Positions 7,962 through 17,858 are shown, numbered from the stretch's first letter. The stretch is DNA of 64,000 bases from Hyphococcus aureus (GCF_042643165.1 NZ_JBHRSH010000001.1:2629233-2693232), one strand, 5' to 3'. A program made the numbers and translations. The notes: generated by a model from the letters alone, not told the origin.

Positions 7962-10580
7962 TTAGAAGGATGCGTTGAAGCCGACCCAGAACGTGCGGCC
8001 GAAACGCGCGTCTTCCTGAAGGAATTGTGCGTCCGGGCCGGTGAGTTCCGTACGGCCTTCATCCGTGACGTTCACGGCTTCGGCAACCACGGAGAAATTC
8101 TCGCTCAGATTGACGCGCGCCTGAAGATCAAGCTGGCCGCGTTCGTCCCAATATTCATCGTGGTTGGGATCACCGGCGTTCAGCAGGTCGAGGAATTCAC
8201 CTGTGTAGTTATATGACCCGCGGACTTCGAAATATTCGTTCGCGTAGAACAGGGTCAAATTGTAGGTGAGATCCGGTTGTTGCAGCAGCGACGTGGAGCG
8301 CGTTGTTCCATCGCCGAGCGGCACCGTGAAGTCGGTGTCGAGCCAGGTGACATTGGCGCCGACGCCGAGCCCGTTCCATGGCGCCGGCAGGAAGTACATG
8401 ACCTGCTGATATTGCGCTTCAAGACCTAAGATTTCGGCGTTCGCTGCGTTTTCCGGCTGGGTGACCCGATCGAAGACAACGCCGTCCACGGTGAGGTTGG
8501 CGTCGGTTGTTGTCAGGACAAAAATCTCGTCAGAGATGTCCTTGTAGAATGCGCCAACCGAAAGGATTCCTTCGGGAATGTACCATTCCAGCGAAGCGTC
8601 AATATTGGTCGATTTGCGCGGATCAAGCTCCGGATTGGAACGCGACAGGGTGAGGTCCGTGCCGTCTGTGCCCGGTGTAAAGCCGCGTGTAAGGTCGGAA
8701 ATGTTTGGCCGGCCGATGGTCCGCGAGGCGGCGAGACGCAACACTACCTCGTCCGCGAGATTAAAGCGGGCGACCGCGCTGGGGAGAATGTTGGTGTAGT
8801 CGCCGGAGACCTGTTCACCGCCGACAGGGCCGCCATCCCATGACGTATGTTCGACGCGCACGCCGCCGGTGACGGAGCCGACCCCCAGATCAAGCGACCC
8901 CTGGACGTAGCCTGCGTAAACCTGCTCGGAGGCGGACGATGCGGATACCGATGTGGCGGTCTGCGTAAACGGATTGGCGGCGAAGAAAGCGTTCGCGGCG
9001 TCGCTGTCAATGCGGAACAGGAATTTGTAATTGCCCTGATAATCGACATCGGCGAGTTTGGTGTCGGGAACATCGGCGAGCGTGTAGGGGGTGTCGGATA
9101 CGAAACGCGCGAAGTCGAAGCCTTCATCCTTGCTGCGATCGCGATAGACGCCGCCTGTTTTTACGGTGAAGGCGTCGAATTCAAACTCGCCATTCAGAGC
9201 AATTTCAAGAATTTCATCTTCTGCGTAACGATCAAGCTCGCCGCGATTGGTGTGCGCGTAGCTTGCCGGATTGTAGTAGCTTTCGGGATCGAGCGGATAG
9301 GAGCGCGGGAAGAAATCGGTTGTGTCATAGAGTGCGCCGAATGTTGTGTCGGTGACGAAAGCTTCGGTCGATTCCGGGTTGTGTAATTTAGCGCCGGAAT
9401 AAGTCGCGCGCAGATCAAATGTCGCATTTTCCGTCGGGCGCCAGATGGCGTTGGCCTGGCCGTTGTAGATTTTCCGGTCGAGTATGAAACGGCCGATGCC
9501 GACGACGCCATAGCCGGTCTGAGTTACGCCTGAGGTGATGGTCTGATCCGTGATCATGCCGGGTTCAGAAGCCGCGCCGCTGGTTCCCAATTCATAGGTG
9601 TATTCGTCACGGCGTTCATCGTCATTGAACTGGGTGTAGAGGCCGGACAGGGTGACCTCGAACTGATCGCTCGGGCGCCATTCGACCTTGCCCGAGCCGC
9701 CAATACGCTGGCGGGTGTTGTTGTAGAAGAAAAGGCGGTTGTTGGTCGGCACAATAATCCCGTTGCCATTGCCGAGCCCGACATTGACGCCTGCGTCGTC
9801 AAATTCGGTGTAGTCGGCGTCATCGACTTCGACCTGTGGAATTTCGAAGTTGCGCACGGAGTAATCGAAGCCGATTACGACGCCGAACTGGTCGTCTGGG
9901 CCGAAAGTTGTGCCGGTTGCGAAATTGGCGCGCCATGGCTGCACTTTTTCGCCGTCGCTCAAGGTCGAGCCGTCGCCTGATTGTTCGTGAAAGCCGACAA
10001 ACCCAGAACCGTAAAAGAAGGCGTCTTCCTGATCGAAGGCGCTGCGCGTAACGACGTTGATCGTGCCGCCGATAGCGTTACCGTCGAGCTCCGGCGTCAC
10101 CGATTTCACAACTTCAAGGCGGCTTAAGAGCGAGGCCGGGATGACGTCGAGCGGCACAGCGCGACCTGAGCCGCCGCGTTCCGGCGAAGAAACAATGCCG
10201 CCGTCGATGGTGGTGCGGTTATAGGTTGGGTTCAGGCCGCGAATGATCGGAAACCGCGCTTCCGCCTGATCGTTCTGCACCGCAATGCCGGTGATGCGGC
10301 GAATGACAGCGGCGGTGTTGAGGTCCGGCAGGCGGCCAATGTCGTCCTGCACAGTGGCGTCCATGATGTTTGTCGCGCCGCGCTTGGCGTCGATGGCTCG
10401 CTTGAGTGAGACCGCTTGACCGTAGACGACAATTTCATCTTGCTCGTCTTCATCTGCATTCTGCGCCAATGCCGGCGCAGTAAAGCAAACGGAAAGCGCC
10501 GCTGCGCAGCAGGTGCGCATGAAACGGCGGTTGAATTTTGGGCGAGCGAAATCGCCGCGTGAAAGCGTGCGTGAAGACAT
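7962..10580 (-). CDS. TonB-dependent receptor
   Basis: Outer-membrane active transporter, 872 residues. A signal peptide (FMRTCCAAALSVCFTAPALAQ, about 20-41) is followed by a TonB box-like DEIVVYG, the plug domain (about 60-170; DIGRLPDLNTAAVIRRITG, FPIIRGLNPTYNRTTIDGG, VVKSVTPELDGNAIGGTINV) and a long 22-strand type barrel ending in the terminal phenylalanine needed for assembly (WVGFNASF). The plug features are those of receptors often used for organic ligands such as oligosaccharides or phytate-linked compounds in alphaproteobacteria; the substrate cannot be told. It is separated from the propeller-like gene by a terminator-like hairpin. Confidence 0.95.
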   Translation of the reverse strand: MSSRTLSRGDFARPKFNRRFMRTCCAAALSVCFTAPALAQNADEDEQDEIVVYGQAVSLKRAIDAKRGATNIMDATVQDDIGRLPDLNTAAVIRRITGIAVQNDQAEARFPIIRGLNPTYNRTTIDGGIVSSPERGGSGRAVPLDVIPASLLSRLEVVKSVTPELDGNAIGGTINVVTRSAFDQEDAFFYGSGFVGFHEQSGDGSTLSDGEKVQPWRANFATGTTFGPDDQFGVVIGFDYSVRNFEIPQVEVDDADYTEFDDAGVNVGLGNGNGIIVPTNNRLFFYNNTRQRIGGSGKVEWRPSDQFEVTLSGLYTQFNDDERRDEYTYELGTSGAASEPGMITDQTITSGVTQTGYGVVGIGRFILDRKIYNGQANAIWRPTENATFDLRATYSGAKLHNPESTEAFVTDTTFGALYDTTDFFPRSYPLDPESYYNPASYAHTNRGELDRYAEDEILEIALNGEFEFDAFTVKTGGVYRDRSKDEGFDFARFVSDTPYTLADVPDTKLADVDYQGNYKFLFRIDSDAANAFFAANPFTQTATSVSASSASEQVYAGYVQGSLDLGVGSVTGGVRVEHTSWDGGPVGGEQVSGDYTNILPSAVARFNLADEVVLRLAASRTIGRPNISDLTRGFTPGTDGTDLTLSRSNPELDPRKSTNIDASLEWYIPEGILSVGAFYKDISDEIFVLTTTDANLTVDGVVFDRVTQPENAANAEILGLEAQYQQVMYFLPAPWNGLGVGANVTWLDTDFTVPLGDGTTRSTSLLQQPDLTYNLTLFYANEYFEVRGSYNYTGEFLDLLNAGDPNHDEYWDERGQLDLQARVNLSENFSVVAEAVNVTDEGRTELTGPDAQFLQEDARFGRTFWVGFNASF

Positions 10581-10879
10581 TACTGTGACCCCTCAACAGG
10601 TTTTTGAAATTCATTGCGCGATGCAATATCGCGGCTTCAATCACAGAGCTGCGTCAGTTTCGTGTCGGTTGGGTGTCAGTAATGTTAAACATGTCGCAAA
10701 AGCGATATAAGCCTGAAGAGTAGTCAGTATACAGATATATAAAGCGTTTATGAAACGGGAGGTTGTGCGAACTCAATCGTTGTACAATTTGTGTTCTGCA
10801 AATTTTACCCAATGCGCATTGGCTGCGCATCGTCGCGATTCGCATGGGGCGCCGTTCAATATCTATGGTCGAAAATGCG
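10581..10879. other. intergenic region with the TonB-receptor promoter
   Basis: No gene seen. It is AT-richer than the flanks, with a TATACAGATATATAAAG stretch at about 10728-10744 and short palindromes such as AATGCGCATT (about 10809-10819). The receptor promoter must lie here, but I cannot assign boxes safely. Confidence 0.4.
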
Positions 10880-11371
10880 TCACAACAGGCGCAACATCAG
10901 GTGCAGCGCAGTCTCGGTCGCTTTGGTTCTGACGAAATCGCGCGAGCCCGTGGCAAAGACCCGGCGTTCGACACGCGTGACGCCGTTCCTGTCCGCGAGG
11001 CCGAACCAGACAAGGCCGACGGGCTTGCGGTCCGTGCCGCCAGAGGGCCCGGCGATGCCGGTGACAGATACGGCGACATCGGCGCGGGAGTTATAAAGGG
11101 CGCCCTTCGCCATGGCGCGGGCGACCGGCGCGCTCACGGCGCCGTTTGTTTCAATGATCTTCGCAGGCACGCCGAGCATCTCGGTCTTCGCTTCGTTGGT
11201 GTAGGTGATAAAGCCGCGCTCAAAGATCGCGGACGCGCCGGGCACATCGGTGAGCGCAGAAGCGATCATCCCGCCTGTGCAGGATTCCGCCGCGGCGACC
11301 ATCATGCCTTCGGCGCCGGCCTTGTCGATGATCGCCTGCGCCAGTGACCAGATGCGATGGGTCTGGGTCAC
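10880..11371 (-). CDS. CinA C-terminal domain protein (nicotinamide-nucleotide amidohydrolase)
   Basis: A stand-alone CinA C-terminal domain, 163 residues, as PncC of E. coli: hydrolysis of NMN amide to NaMN in pyridine nucleotide salvage. The motif AAESCTGGMIASALTDVPGAS near the N-terminus with the catalytic serine, and ERGFITYTNEAKTEMLGV, are clear. The partner N-terminal CinA domain is encoded separately at 57.1 kb. The start overlaps the stop of the upstream DUF2007-like gene by four bases, so the two are translationally coupled, and ispDF lies just before them. Confidence 0.92.
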   Translation of the reverse strand: MTQTHRIWSLAQAIIDKAGAEGMMVAAAESCTGGMIASALTDVPGASAIFERGFITYTNEAKTEMLGVPAKIIETNGAVSAPVARAMAKGALYNSRADVAVSVTGIAGPSGGTDRKPVGLVWFGLADRNGVTRVERRVFATGSRDFVRTKATETALHLMLRLL

Positions 11372-11610
11372 TTCTGGTCTTTCAGATGCGTGCGGCTGAT
11401 TTCGTCGCCTAGATCGGCTTCGCGCATAATGCGCAACGCCTGGTTGAAGTCGTCATCGGGCACAAGTATGCGCCTCGGCAAAGCGCCGATAGAACCATCC
11501 ATGACGCTCGCATGCTGGTCAGCGAGGAGATAGTCGATATTGGCCTGGCTCATCAGGTTCTCGACATAATTGATCAGCGCCGGATTGTTGGTGCGTAAGA
11601 GCTCTTTCAT
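11368..11610 (-). CDS. DUF2007-like putative signal-transducing protein
   Basis: An 80-residue cytoplasmic protein starting MKELLRTNNPALINYVENLM, with the ILVPDDDFNQALRIM segment typical of this small ACT-like domain. Members have no known reaction. The ATG lies three bases from the ispDF stop, and the stop overlaps the next gene, so ispDF, this gene and the CinA-domain gene form one operon. Confidence 0.75.
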   Translation of the reverse strand: MKELLRTNNPALINYVENLMSQANIDYLLADQHASVMDGSIGALPRRILVPDDDFNQALRIMREADLGDEISRTHLKDQK

Positions 11611-11613
11611 GGC

Positions 11614-12801
11614 TTACTCCGAAACAGGCAAAGCGACGCTTGCGGTCGCCATGGCGGCGATGCCTTCGCGGCGGCCGGTAAATCCTAGTTGCTCGGTTGT
11701 TGTCGCCTTGACCGACACGCGCCGCTCATCAATGTCGAGAATTAGCGCGAGGGCGGCGCGCATCCGGTCGCGATGCGGGCCGATCTTCGGCGCCTCGCAA
11801 ATCAGCGTCACGTCGCAATGGGCGATCTTGCCTTTGGCCCGCGCGACGAGGTCACGGGCTTTTTCCAGAAAGACATGGCTCGGCGCGCCTTTCCATTTCG
11901 GATCGGATGGCGGGAAGTGATCGCCGATATCGCCTTCGCTGATCGCGCCGAGAATGGCGTCGGTCAGCGCGTGCATCCCGACATCGGCGTCAGAGTGACC
12001 TTTCAGTTTCTTCTCATGGGGAATTTCAACGCCGCACAGGATAACGGCGTTTCCTTCCTCAAAGGCGTGGACGTCATAGCCATGACCGGTGCGGTATTCC
12101 ATTTTCTTGTCTTTCCTGCCGAGCAGCGTTTCGGCCATGCCGAAATCCTGGGCCTGGGTCAGTTTCATATTGTCGGGCGAACCGGGAACAAGCGTGACGG
12201 AAAGCCCTGCGGCTTCGGCGACAGCGGCGTCATCGGTCAGCACTTTTCCTTCGGCCTCGCGATGCGCGGCGAGAATCTTGTCGAAGTGAAAGCCTTGCGG
12301 CGTCTGCGCCCGCCACAGCGCTTCGCGCGGCACTGTCGCGGCGATTTTTTTGTCGGCGCCTTCGCGCTTGATCGTGTCGTGAACGGGGAGAGCGGCGATG
12401 GCGCCGTCCGCCGTATCGAGGGCGTTGATGACCCGCGTGATGGTTTTCTGGTCGATGAAGGGCCGAGCTGCGTCATGGATCAGAACGCGGGACGGATGGT
12501 TCGCTATAATGCTTTCGAGGCCGAGCCGCACGGAGTCCTGTCGTTCCGCGCCGCCGGTGACCGGATCGAGCAGCTTTCTGTGCTTCAACAGCGCGCCCAT
12601 GGCGGCGTCATATTCGTCGCGGTCGTCGCGATGAATGATGACGCGAACGCCGTCGATATCCGGATGACCCAGAAATGCCTCCACGGTCCGCGCGATCACG
12701 GCTTGGCCCGCCAGCAGTCGATATTGCTTCGGCCCGCCAGCGCCGGCGCGGCTGCCGCGGCCTGCGGCGACGATGACGGCGATTGTGTTCAGCTTAACCA
12801 T
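11614..12801 (-). CDS. ispDF: bifunctional IspD/IspF enzyme
   Basis: Two consecutive-pathway enzymes of the MEP isoprenoid route in one chain of 395 residues. Residues 1 to about 230 are 2-C-methyl-D-erythritol 4-phosphate cytidylyltransferase (VIVAAGRGSRAGAGGPKQY at the N-terminus, DAARPFI later). The rest is 2,4-cyclodiphosphate synthase, opening with YRTGHGYDVHAF (zinc ligands Asp and His) and HSDADVGMHALTDAILGA. The fusion is common in alphaproteobacteria. I start at ATG 12801, right before MVKLNTIAVIVAAG; the longer frame adds 42 non-homologous residues. dusB is divergent, 73 bases away. Confidence 0.96.
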   Translation of the reverse strand: MVKLNTIAVIVAAGRGSRAGAGGPKQYRLLAGQAVIARTVEAFLGHPDIDGVRVIIHRDDRDEYDAAMGALLKHRKLLDPVTGGAERQDSVRLGLESIIANHPSRVLIHDAARPFIDQKTITRVINALDTADGAIAALPVHDTIKREGADKKIAATVPREALWRAQTPQGFHFDKILAAHREAEGKVLTDDAAVAEAAGLSVTLVPGSPDNMKLTQAQDFGMAETLLGRKDKKMEYRTGHGYDVHAFEEGNAVILCGVEIPHEKKLKGHSDADVGMHALTDAILGAISEGDIGDHFPPSDPKWKGAPSHVFLEKARDLVARAKGKIAHCDVTLICEAPKIGPHRDRMRAALALILDIDERRVSVKATTTEQLGFTGRREGIAAMATASVALPVSE

Positions 12802-12874
12802 GGTTTTCCGGAACGATTTGTAAGTCTCTGCTTTAGCGGGTAAACAGCCGCCACGCCAACAAGTTACATGTAGA

Positions 12875-13885
12875 ATGTTTTCGATCGCTGACATCAACTT
12901 AAAGAACAACGTCGCGCTGGCGCCCATGTCCGGCGTCTCCGACCTGCCGTTCCGGCGGGCGGTCGCGCGTTTCGGCGCGGGGCTTGTGGTGTCGGAGATG
13001 ACCGCGTGTGAGGAGCTTGTTCGCGGCCGGCCCGATGTGGTGCGCCGGGCCGAAGGCGATGGCGAGATCTTTCCCTTTGTGGTTCAGCTTGCAGGGAGGG
13101 AGCCGCGCTGGATGGCGGAAGGGGCGCGGCTTGCAGAGGCTGCCGGCGCAGACGTCATCGATATCAATATGGGTTGCCCGTCGCGGCAGGTGACGGGGGT
13201 TCTGTCGGGCTCGGCGCTGATGCGCGATCTTGACCACGCGCTGACCCTGATCGAAGCAACCGTTGCGGCGACCACGAAGCCGGTGACGCTCAAAATGCGG
13301 CTCGGCTGGGACTGGGATTGCCTGAATGCGCCGGAGCTGGCTGTTCGCGCGGAAAGCGCCGGCGTGCAGATGCTCACCGTGCATGGCCGCACCCGCAACG
13401 ACTTCTACAATGGGACTGCGAACTGGGAGGCGGTGCGGGCGGTGAAAGACGCCGTGTCGATCCCGGTGATCGTCAATGGCGATATTGTTGATGTCGAGAC
13501 GGCGCGCGAGGCGTTGAAGCATTCCGGCGCCGATGGCGTTATGATCGGCCGCGCTGCAACGGGGCGGCCCTGGTTGCCGGGCGCCGTCGCCAAAGCGCTG
13601 GAAACGGATGATGGCCGGATGGCGGCGCCGCCCCTCGATATGCAACGAGACGCTGCTGTCTCGCATTATCAAGAGACCATCGCCCATTACGGCGAGGTTC
13701 TTGGCGTCCGCATGGCCCGCAAACACCTCGCCGCCACTGTGGATCACGCGCCGTTGGATCTGGATCCGGCGCAGCGGCGGGCTTTCCGCGCTGACCTTTG
13801 CCGGATCAACTCGCCGGAAAAGGTCATTGAGGCGCTGGCTGGCTTCTTTGAAGGCTCTGTCCGTCTGGCGGAGCGGGCCGCCTGA
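12875..13885 (+). CDS. dusB: tRNA-dihydrouridine synthase
   Basis: Flavin enzyme reducing uridines of tRNA; 336 residues, a TIM barrel plus helical tail. Visible: APMSGVSDLPFRRAVARFGA at the FMN-binding start, the catalytic cysteine in INMGCPSRQVTG (about 96-107), the lysine in LKMRLGWDW and the FMN phosphate loop DGVMIGRAATGRPW. It is the nifR3 homologue that in many alphaproteobacteria heads the ntr operon; here ntrY follows directly after a 227-base gap without ntrBC. Start is the ATG at 12875. Confidence 0.96.
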   Translation: MFSIADINLKNNVALAPMSGVSDLPFRRAVARFGAGLVVSEMTACEELVRGRPDVVRRAEGDGEIFPFVVQLAGREPRWMAEGARLAEAAGADVIDINMGCPSRQVTGVLSGSALMRDLDHALTLIEATVAATTKPVTLKMRLGWDWDCLNAPELAVRAESAGVQMLTVHGRTRNDFYNGTANWEAVRAVKDAVSIPVIVNGDIVDVETAREALKHSGADGVMIGRAATGRPWLPGAVAKALETDDGRMAAPPLDMQRDAAVSHYQETIAHYGEVLGVRMARKHLAATVDHAPLDLDPAQRRAFRADLCRINSPEKVIEALAGFFEGSVRLAERAA

Positions 13886-14112
13886 GCTTCCGGATCGCTT
13901 TGGCGGCGCGCTGAGGCGGCGGTCCCGATCCGGTGTTTACCCTGTTTCATTTTGGCAACAAAAGTGTTGATTTTCTGCAACAACACAAGCACCATCCCCA
14001 TAGTTTGGGGGAGGTTGAGCCGCTTGCGGCGGTCCCGGCGCGGGATGGCGTCTGGCGGCTGTGACGGCGGAGAAGGACTTCGGGCCGGAGAGCCCCTCAG
14101 GATGGCGTCGGG

Positions 14113-16398
14113 TTGAGTATTACGGAACAGCATTTCGACACACCGGATAGCGCGCGCTCCAGCGCCGCGCCGCGCCGTTTCATACCGCAATGGCTGCTTT
14201 CCAATACAACGGTCGCCTCCGCGCTGATCGGCGCCGCCGCAGTCGCTTTTCTCACCACCTGGTTTTTGATGTCGCCACTGGTGGAGCGCGTCGACCGCTC
14301 TTTCCTGATGTGGATGATCATCGGCAATATCGTGATCGCCGCCGGCTTCGCGCTGCTTGTCGGGGTGCGGCTGTTTCATGTGTGGTCAAACCGCCGCCAC
14401 CAGCTTGCCGGCTCGCGCACCCATATGCAGCTTGTCTGGCTGTTTTCGGCGGTCGCGGCGATCCCGGCGGTCATCGCTTTTCTGTTCGCCTTCACCATCC
14501 TGCGCGCCAGCCTCAACGATGTTTTCAGTGAACGGATCGACAATTATCAGGAAACGGCGCGCGATCTCGCCCGCGGCCTGATCGAATTCAATTCAGCGGA
14601 AGCGCAGCAGACAATTCGTGAAATCGCCTACGATCTTCACCGTCAGGAAGTGGACGGCATCGGATTTGAACAGACGCCGATTTCGTTCCGCCGTTATGTC
14701 TTTGCTCAGGCGCAGGTGCGTGGTCTTTCGGCGCTCTATCTCCTTGACGGCGACATGAATCTTTTAGTGCGCGCGGAGCTGGAGTCCGGGACGTTCAATC
14801 TTCCCTCGGGCGATATTTTCAAACAGATCGAGGAAGTCGCAGCCCCCGGCGGTCAATTCGTCTTCGGCGTCAATGACGACGAAACCTATGATATGTTCCG
14901 CGGCACGCTGCCGATCGAGGATTACGGCGGCGGCTATCTCATCGCCTATTACCGGATCGACCCGAAGACGACAGCGCGCATTATTTCTGCACGCGAGGTT
15001 GTCGCTGATTGGGAAGAAGCCAAGCTCGGCCGTTCACGGCTCGAAAGGGTCTTCCTCGCCGGCTATGTGGTCCTCGCGATTATCATTCTCTTTGGCGCGA
15101 TCTGGCTGGCTCTCGTCGCGGCGACACGGCTGGTCCAGCCGATCGGGCGTCTTGTGAAAATGTCCGAAAGGGTTTCCGGGGGCGACCTTGGCGCGCGCGT
15201 CGAGGTTTATAAAGACGATGGCGAACTTGGCGCTCTCGCGCGTTCCATGAACCATATGACGGCCCAGTTGCAGACACAGCGCGACGACCTGATTGATACG
15301 AACCGCCAGTTCGATGAGCGCCGCCGCTTTACCGAAGCCGTCCTGTCGGGCGTGTCGGCAGGCGTCATCGGTCTCGCCGGCGACGGGCGCATCACGATTG
15401 CGAACACATCGGCTGCGGATTTGATCGGCGAAGACAGCAACCGTCTTACGGGGCAAAATATCAAGGACATCATCCCGGAACTGGGCGGTCTTCTCGACCT
15501 TGCGGCGTCGTCCTCTGAAAATGAGGTCGGCGATCAGGTTGACGTCACCCGTCATGGCCGCACGCGGACGCTGAATGTGCGCATTGTGAAGGACGCCGCC
15601 GGCCAGGGCGATCGTTATGTTGTGACCTTTGACGACATCACCCAGCTTATTTCCGCTCAGAGAAACGCCGCCTGGGGTGACGTCGCCCGGCGCATCGCTC
15701 ATGAAATCAAAAACCCGCTGACGCCGATCCAGCTTTCAGCGGAGCGACTGCGCCGCAAATATCTTGGCGAGATCCAGACCAATCCGGAAGTTTTCGAACG
15801 CTGCACCGAGACCATTATCCGTCAGGTCAGCGATATCGGCCGGATGGTCGATGAATTCTCGTCTTTCGCCCGCATGCCGAAACCGGTGATCGGGCGCGAG
15901 GACTTGCGCGAACTTATCAAGGCGGCGGTGTTCCCGCAGAAAGTCGCTTTCGCCGATGTGACATTTACGGTGGAGACGCCGGAAATGCCGGTGACGTCCG
16001 AATGCGATGGACGCCTTATCGTGCAGGCCTTGTCCAATCTTTTGAAGAACGCGGCGGAATCGATTGCGGGCCGTCTCGCGGAAGATGAGCATGGTCCGAA
16101 AGGCCGTATCGTTGTGAAGCTCGAAGCCGACGGGCCGATGGCGCGCATTCATATTATCGACAATGGCGTCGGCTTGCCGAAAGCGGAACGCCATCGTCTC
16201 GCCGAGCCCTACATGACGACCCGCGCCAAAGGGACGGGGCTGGGGCTCGCCATTGTGAAAAAGGTCGCCGAAGAACATGGCGGTTCGCTTGAGTTCGCCG
16301 ATGACGCCACGCTCGGCGAAACAGGCGCGCGGATTACGATGTCACTACAGCGGGTTGGGGTAGACGGTGCGGCGCAGGTCGCCGCGGCTGCGGAATGA
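14113..16398 (+). CDS. ntrY: sensor histidine kinase NtrY
   Basis: Membrane kinase of the NtrY/NtrX pair, 761 residues. Three N-terminal membrane spans (about 30-130) precede an extracytoplasmic sensor domain, a fourth span at about 315-340, HAMP (LVQPIGRLVKMSERVSGGDL), PAS (FTEAVLSGVSAGVIGL...) and the kinase core. The phosphoacceptor is H530 in RIAHEIKNPLTPIQLSAERL; the N-box is LSNLLKNAAES with N646, and the G-boxes are IDNGVGLP and TGLGLAIVKKVAEEHGG, so it looks fully active. The start is TTG at 14113, preceded by CAGGA ten bases upstream. ntrX follows after 27 bases. Confidence 0.95.
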   Translation: MSITEQHFDTPDSARSSAAPRRFIPQWLLSNTTVASALIGAAAVAFLTTWFLMSPLVERVDRSFLMWMIIGNIVIAAGFALLVGVRLFHVWSNRRHQLAGSRTHMQLVWLFSAVAAIPAVIAFLFAFTILRASLNDVFSERIDNYQETARDLARGLIEFNSAEAQQTIREIAYDLHRQEVDGIGFEQTPISFRRYVFAQAQVRGLSALYLLDGDMNLLVRAELESGTFNLPSGDIFKQIEEVAAPGGQFVFGVNDDETYDMFRGTLPIEDYGGGYLIAYYRIDPKTTARIISAREVVADWEEAKLGRSRLERVFLAGYVVLAIIILFGAIWLALVAATRLVQPIGRLVKMSERVSGGDLGARVEVYKDDGELGALARSMNHMTAQLQTQRDDLIDTNRQFDERRRFTEAVLSGVSAGVIGLAGDGRITIANTSAADLIGEDSNRLTGQNIKDIIPELGGLLDLAASSSENEVGDQVDVTRHGRTRTLNVRIVKDAAGQGDRYVVTFDDITQLISAQRNAAWGDVARRIAHEIKNPLTPIQLSAERLRRKYLGEIQTNPEVFERCTETIIRQVSDIGRMVDEFSSFARMPKPVIGREDLRELIKAAVFPQKVAFADVTFTVETPEMPVTSECDGRLIVQALSNLLKNAAESIAGRLAEDEHGPKGRIVVKLEADGPMARIHIIDNGVGLPKAERHRLAEPYMTTRAKGTGLGLAIVKKVAEEHGGSLEFADDATLGETGARITMSLQRVGVDGAAQVAAAAE

Positions 16399-16425
16399 GA
16401 AGACGGAAGAAGGCGTAGGGATTTT

Positions 16426-17814
16426 ATGAGTATTGATGTTCTGGTCGTTGACGACGAAGAAGACATTCGCGAGCTGATTTCGGGCATTCTCGAAGATGAG
16501 GGATTCTCGCCGCGCATGGCGGGGAACTCGACCGCTGCGCTGGCGGCCGTGCGTGATCGCCTGCCGTCGCTCGTGGTCCTTGATGTCTGGCTTCAGAACT
16601 CGGAAATGGACGGGATTGAAATTCTCGAAGCGTTGAAAAAGCTTCATCCCGGCCTTCCCGTGGTCATTATCTCCGGGCACGGAACGATTGAAACGGCGGT
16701 CGCGGCGATCAAGAAAGGCGCCTATGATTTCGTTGAAAAGCCATTTAACGCCGACCGTCTGATCCTCGCGGTCAATCGTGCGCTGGAGGCGGCGCGCTTG
16801 ACCCTGGAAGTCTCTGAATTGCGCGAGCGCGCGCCAGACTGGGGGCTCATCGGCTCGTCCGCAGCGGTCGGATCGTTGCGCAATATTATTGAGCGTGTCG
16901 CCGACGCCCGCTCGCGTGTGCTGATTTCCGGTCCTCCAGGATCAGGGAAGGAAATGATCGCGCGGCTGCTGCATGCGCGCTCGAACCGCAAGAACCGTCC
17001 TTTTGTCGTCGCCAGCGCCGCCTCAATCGCGCCGGACCGTATGGAGGAGGAGCTTTTCGGCATTGAAGGCGAGAATGACGAAACGCAGATGATCGGCCTG
17101 ATGGAAAAGGCCCATGGCGGAACGCTCATGTTTGATGAGATTTCCGACATGCCGCTGGAGACGCAAGGCAAGATTTTACGTGTTCTCGTGGAGCAGCGTT
17201 TCAAGCGCGTTGGAGGTTCGAAAGCGGTTGAGGTTGATGTTCGCATCGTGTCGACGACATCGCGCGATCTTCTCGGTCTCGCCACTGAAGGAAAATTCCG
17301 CGAGGACCTGTTCCATCGTCTCAATGTGGTTTCGATCAACGCGCCCGGCCTTGATGAACGGCGCGAGGACATTCCGGCGCTCACGGCGTTTTTTGTCGAC
17401 CGCATCGCCAAATCTTCCGGTCTGCCCAAACGGCCCTTGTCGGCGGAGGCCATGGCCGCGCTTCAGGCTTGCGCCTGGCCCGGCAATGTGCGCCAGCTTC
17501 GCAACGTCATCGAGCGAACCCTGATTTTAATGGGCCGTGATCCGGAGATTGAAATCACCTGTGAGCATCTCCCCACCGAAGTGATGGATTCGGGTCTGAC
17601 AATTCCGGCGGGCGAGGGGCTTGAGCAGATCATCACGCTGCCGCTGCGTGAGGCGCGCGAGCGTTTCGAGCGGGAATATTTGATTGCGCAAATCAACCGA
17701 TTCGGCGGCAATATCTCCCGGACGGCGGCGTTTATCGGCATGGAGCGGTCCGCGCTTCATCGAAAACTGAAAGCGCTCGGCGTTAACGGGCAGATGCGCG
17801 TGGAAAGCGCGTGA
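16426..17814 (+). CDS. ntrX: NtrC-family response regulator NtrX
   Basis: Partner of NtrY, 462 residues: receiver domain with phosphoacceptor D53 (VVLDVW) and the acidic pair at 9-10, an AAA+ domain with Walker A GPPGSGKE (from residue 169) and LMFDEI as Walker B, and a Fis-type C-terminal helix-turn-helix (NISRTAAFIGMERSALHRKL). Where sigma-54 activators have GAFTGA after ELFG, this protein reads ELFGIEGENDETQMIGL, so the sigma-54 contact loop is missing and it probably acts with sigma-70 type promoters. Roles known for NtrX include nitrogen, redox and envelope control. Confidence 0.95.
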   Translation: MSIDVLVVDDEEDIRELISGILEDEGFSPRMAGNSTAALAAVRDRLPSLVVLDVWLQNSEMDGIEILEALKKLHPGLPVVIISGHGTIETAVAAIKKGAYDFVEKPFNADRLILAVNRALEAARLTLEVSELRERAPDWGLIGSSAAVGSLRNIIERVADARSRVLISGPPGSGKEMIARLLHARSNRKNRPFVVASAASIAPDRMEEELFGIEGENDETQMIGLMEKAHGGTLMFDEISDMPLETQGKILRVLVEQRFKRVGGSKAVEVDVRIVSTTSRDLLGLATEGKFREDLFHRLNVVSINAPGLDERREDIPALTAFFVDRIAKSSGLPKRPLSAEAMAALQACAWPGNVRQLRNVIERTLILMGRDPEIEITCEHLPTEVMDSGLTIPAGEGLEQIITLPLREARERFEREYLIAQINRFGGNISRTAAFIGMERSALHRKLKALGVNGQMRVESA

Positions 17815-17858
17815 CGTCGGGCATATAAGGCCAGACGAAACATGAGGATTTAAAGATC

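Noticed and set aside
12794..12802. TTAACCAT at the ispDF start as a CtrA half-site
   Set aside because: No second TTAA at the right distance; it mostly reflects the start codon context.
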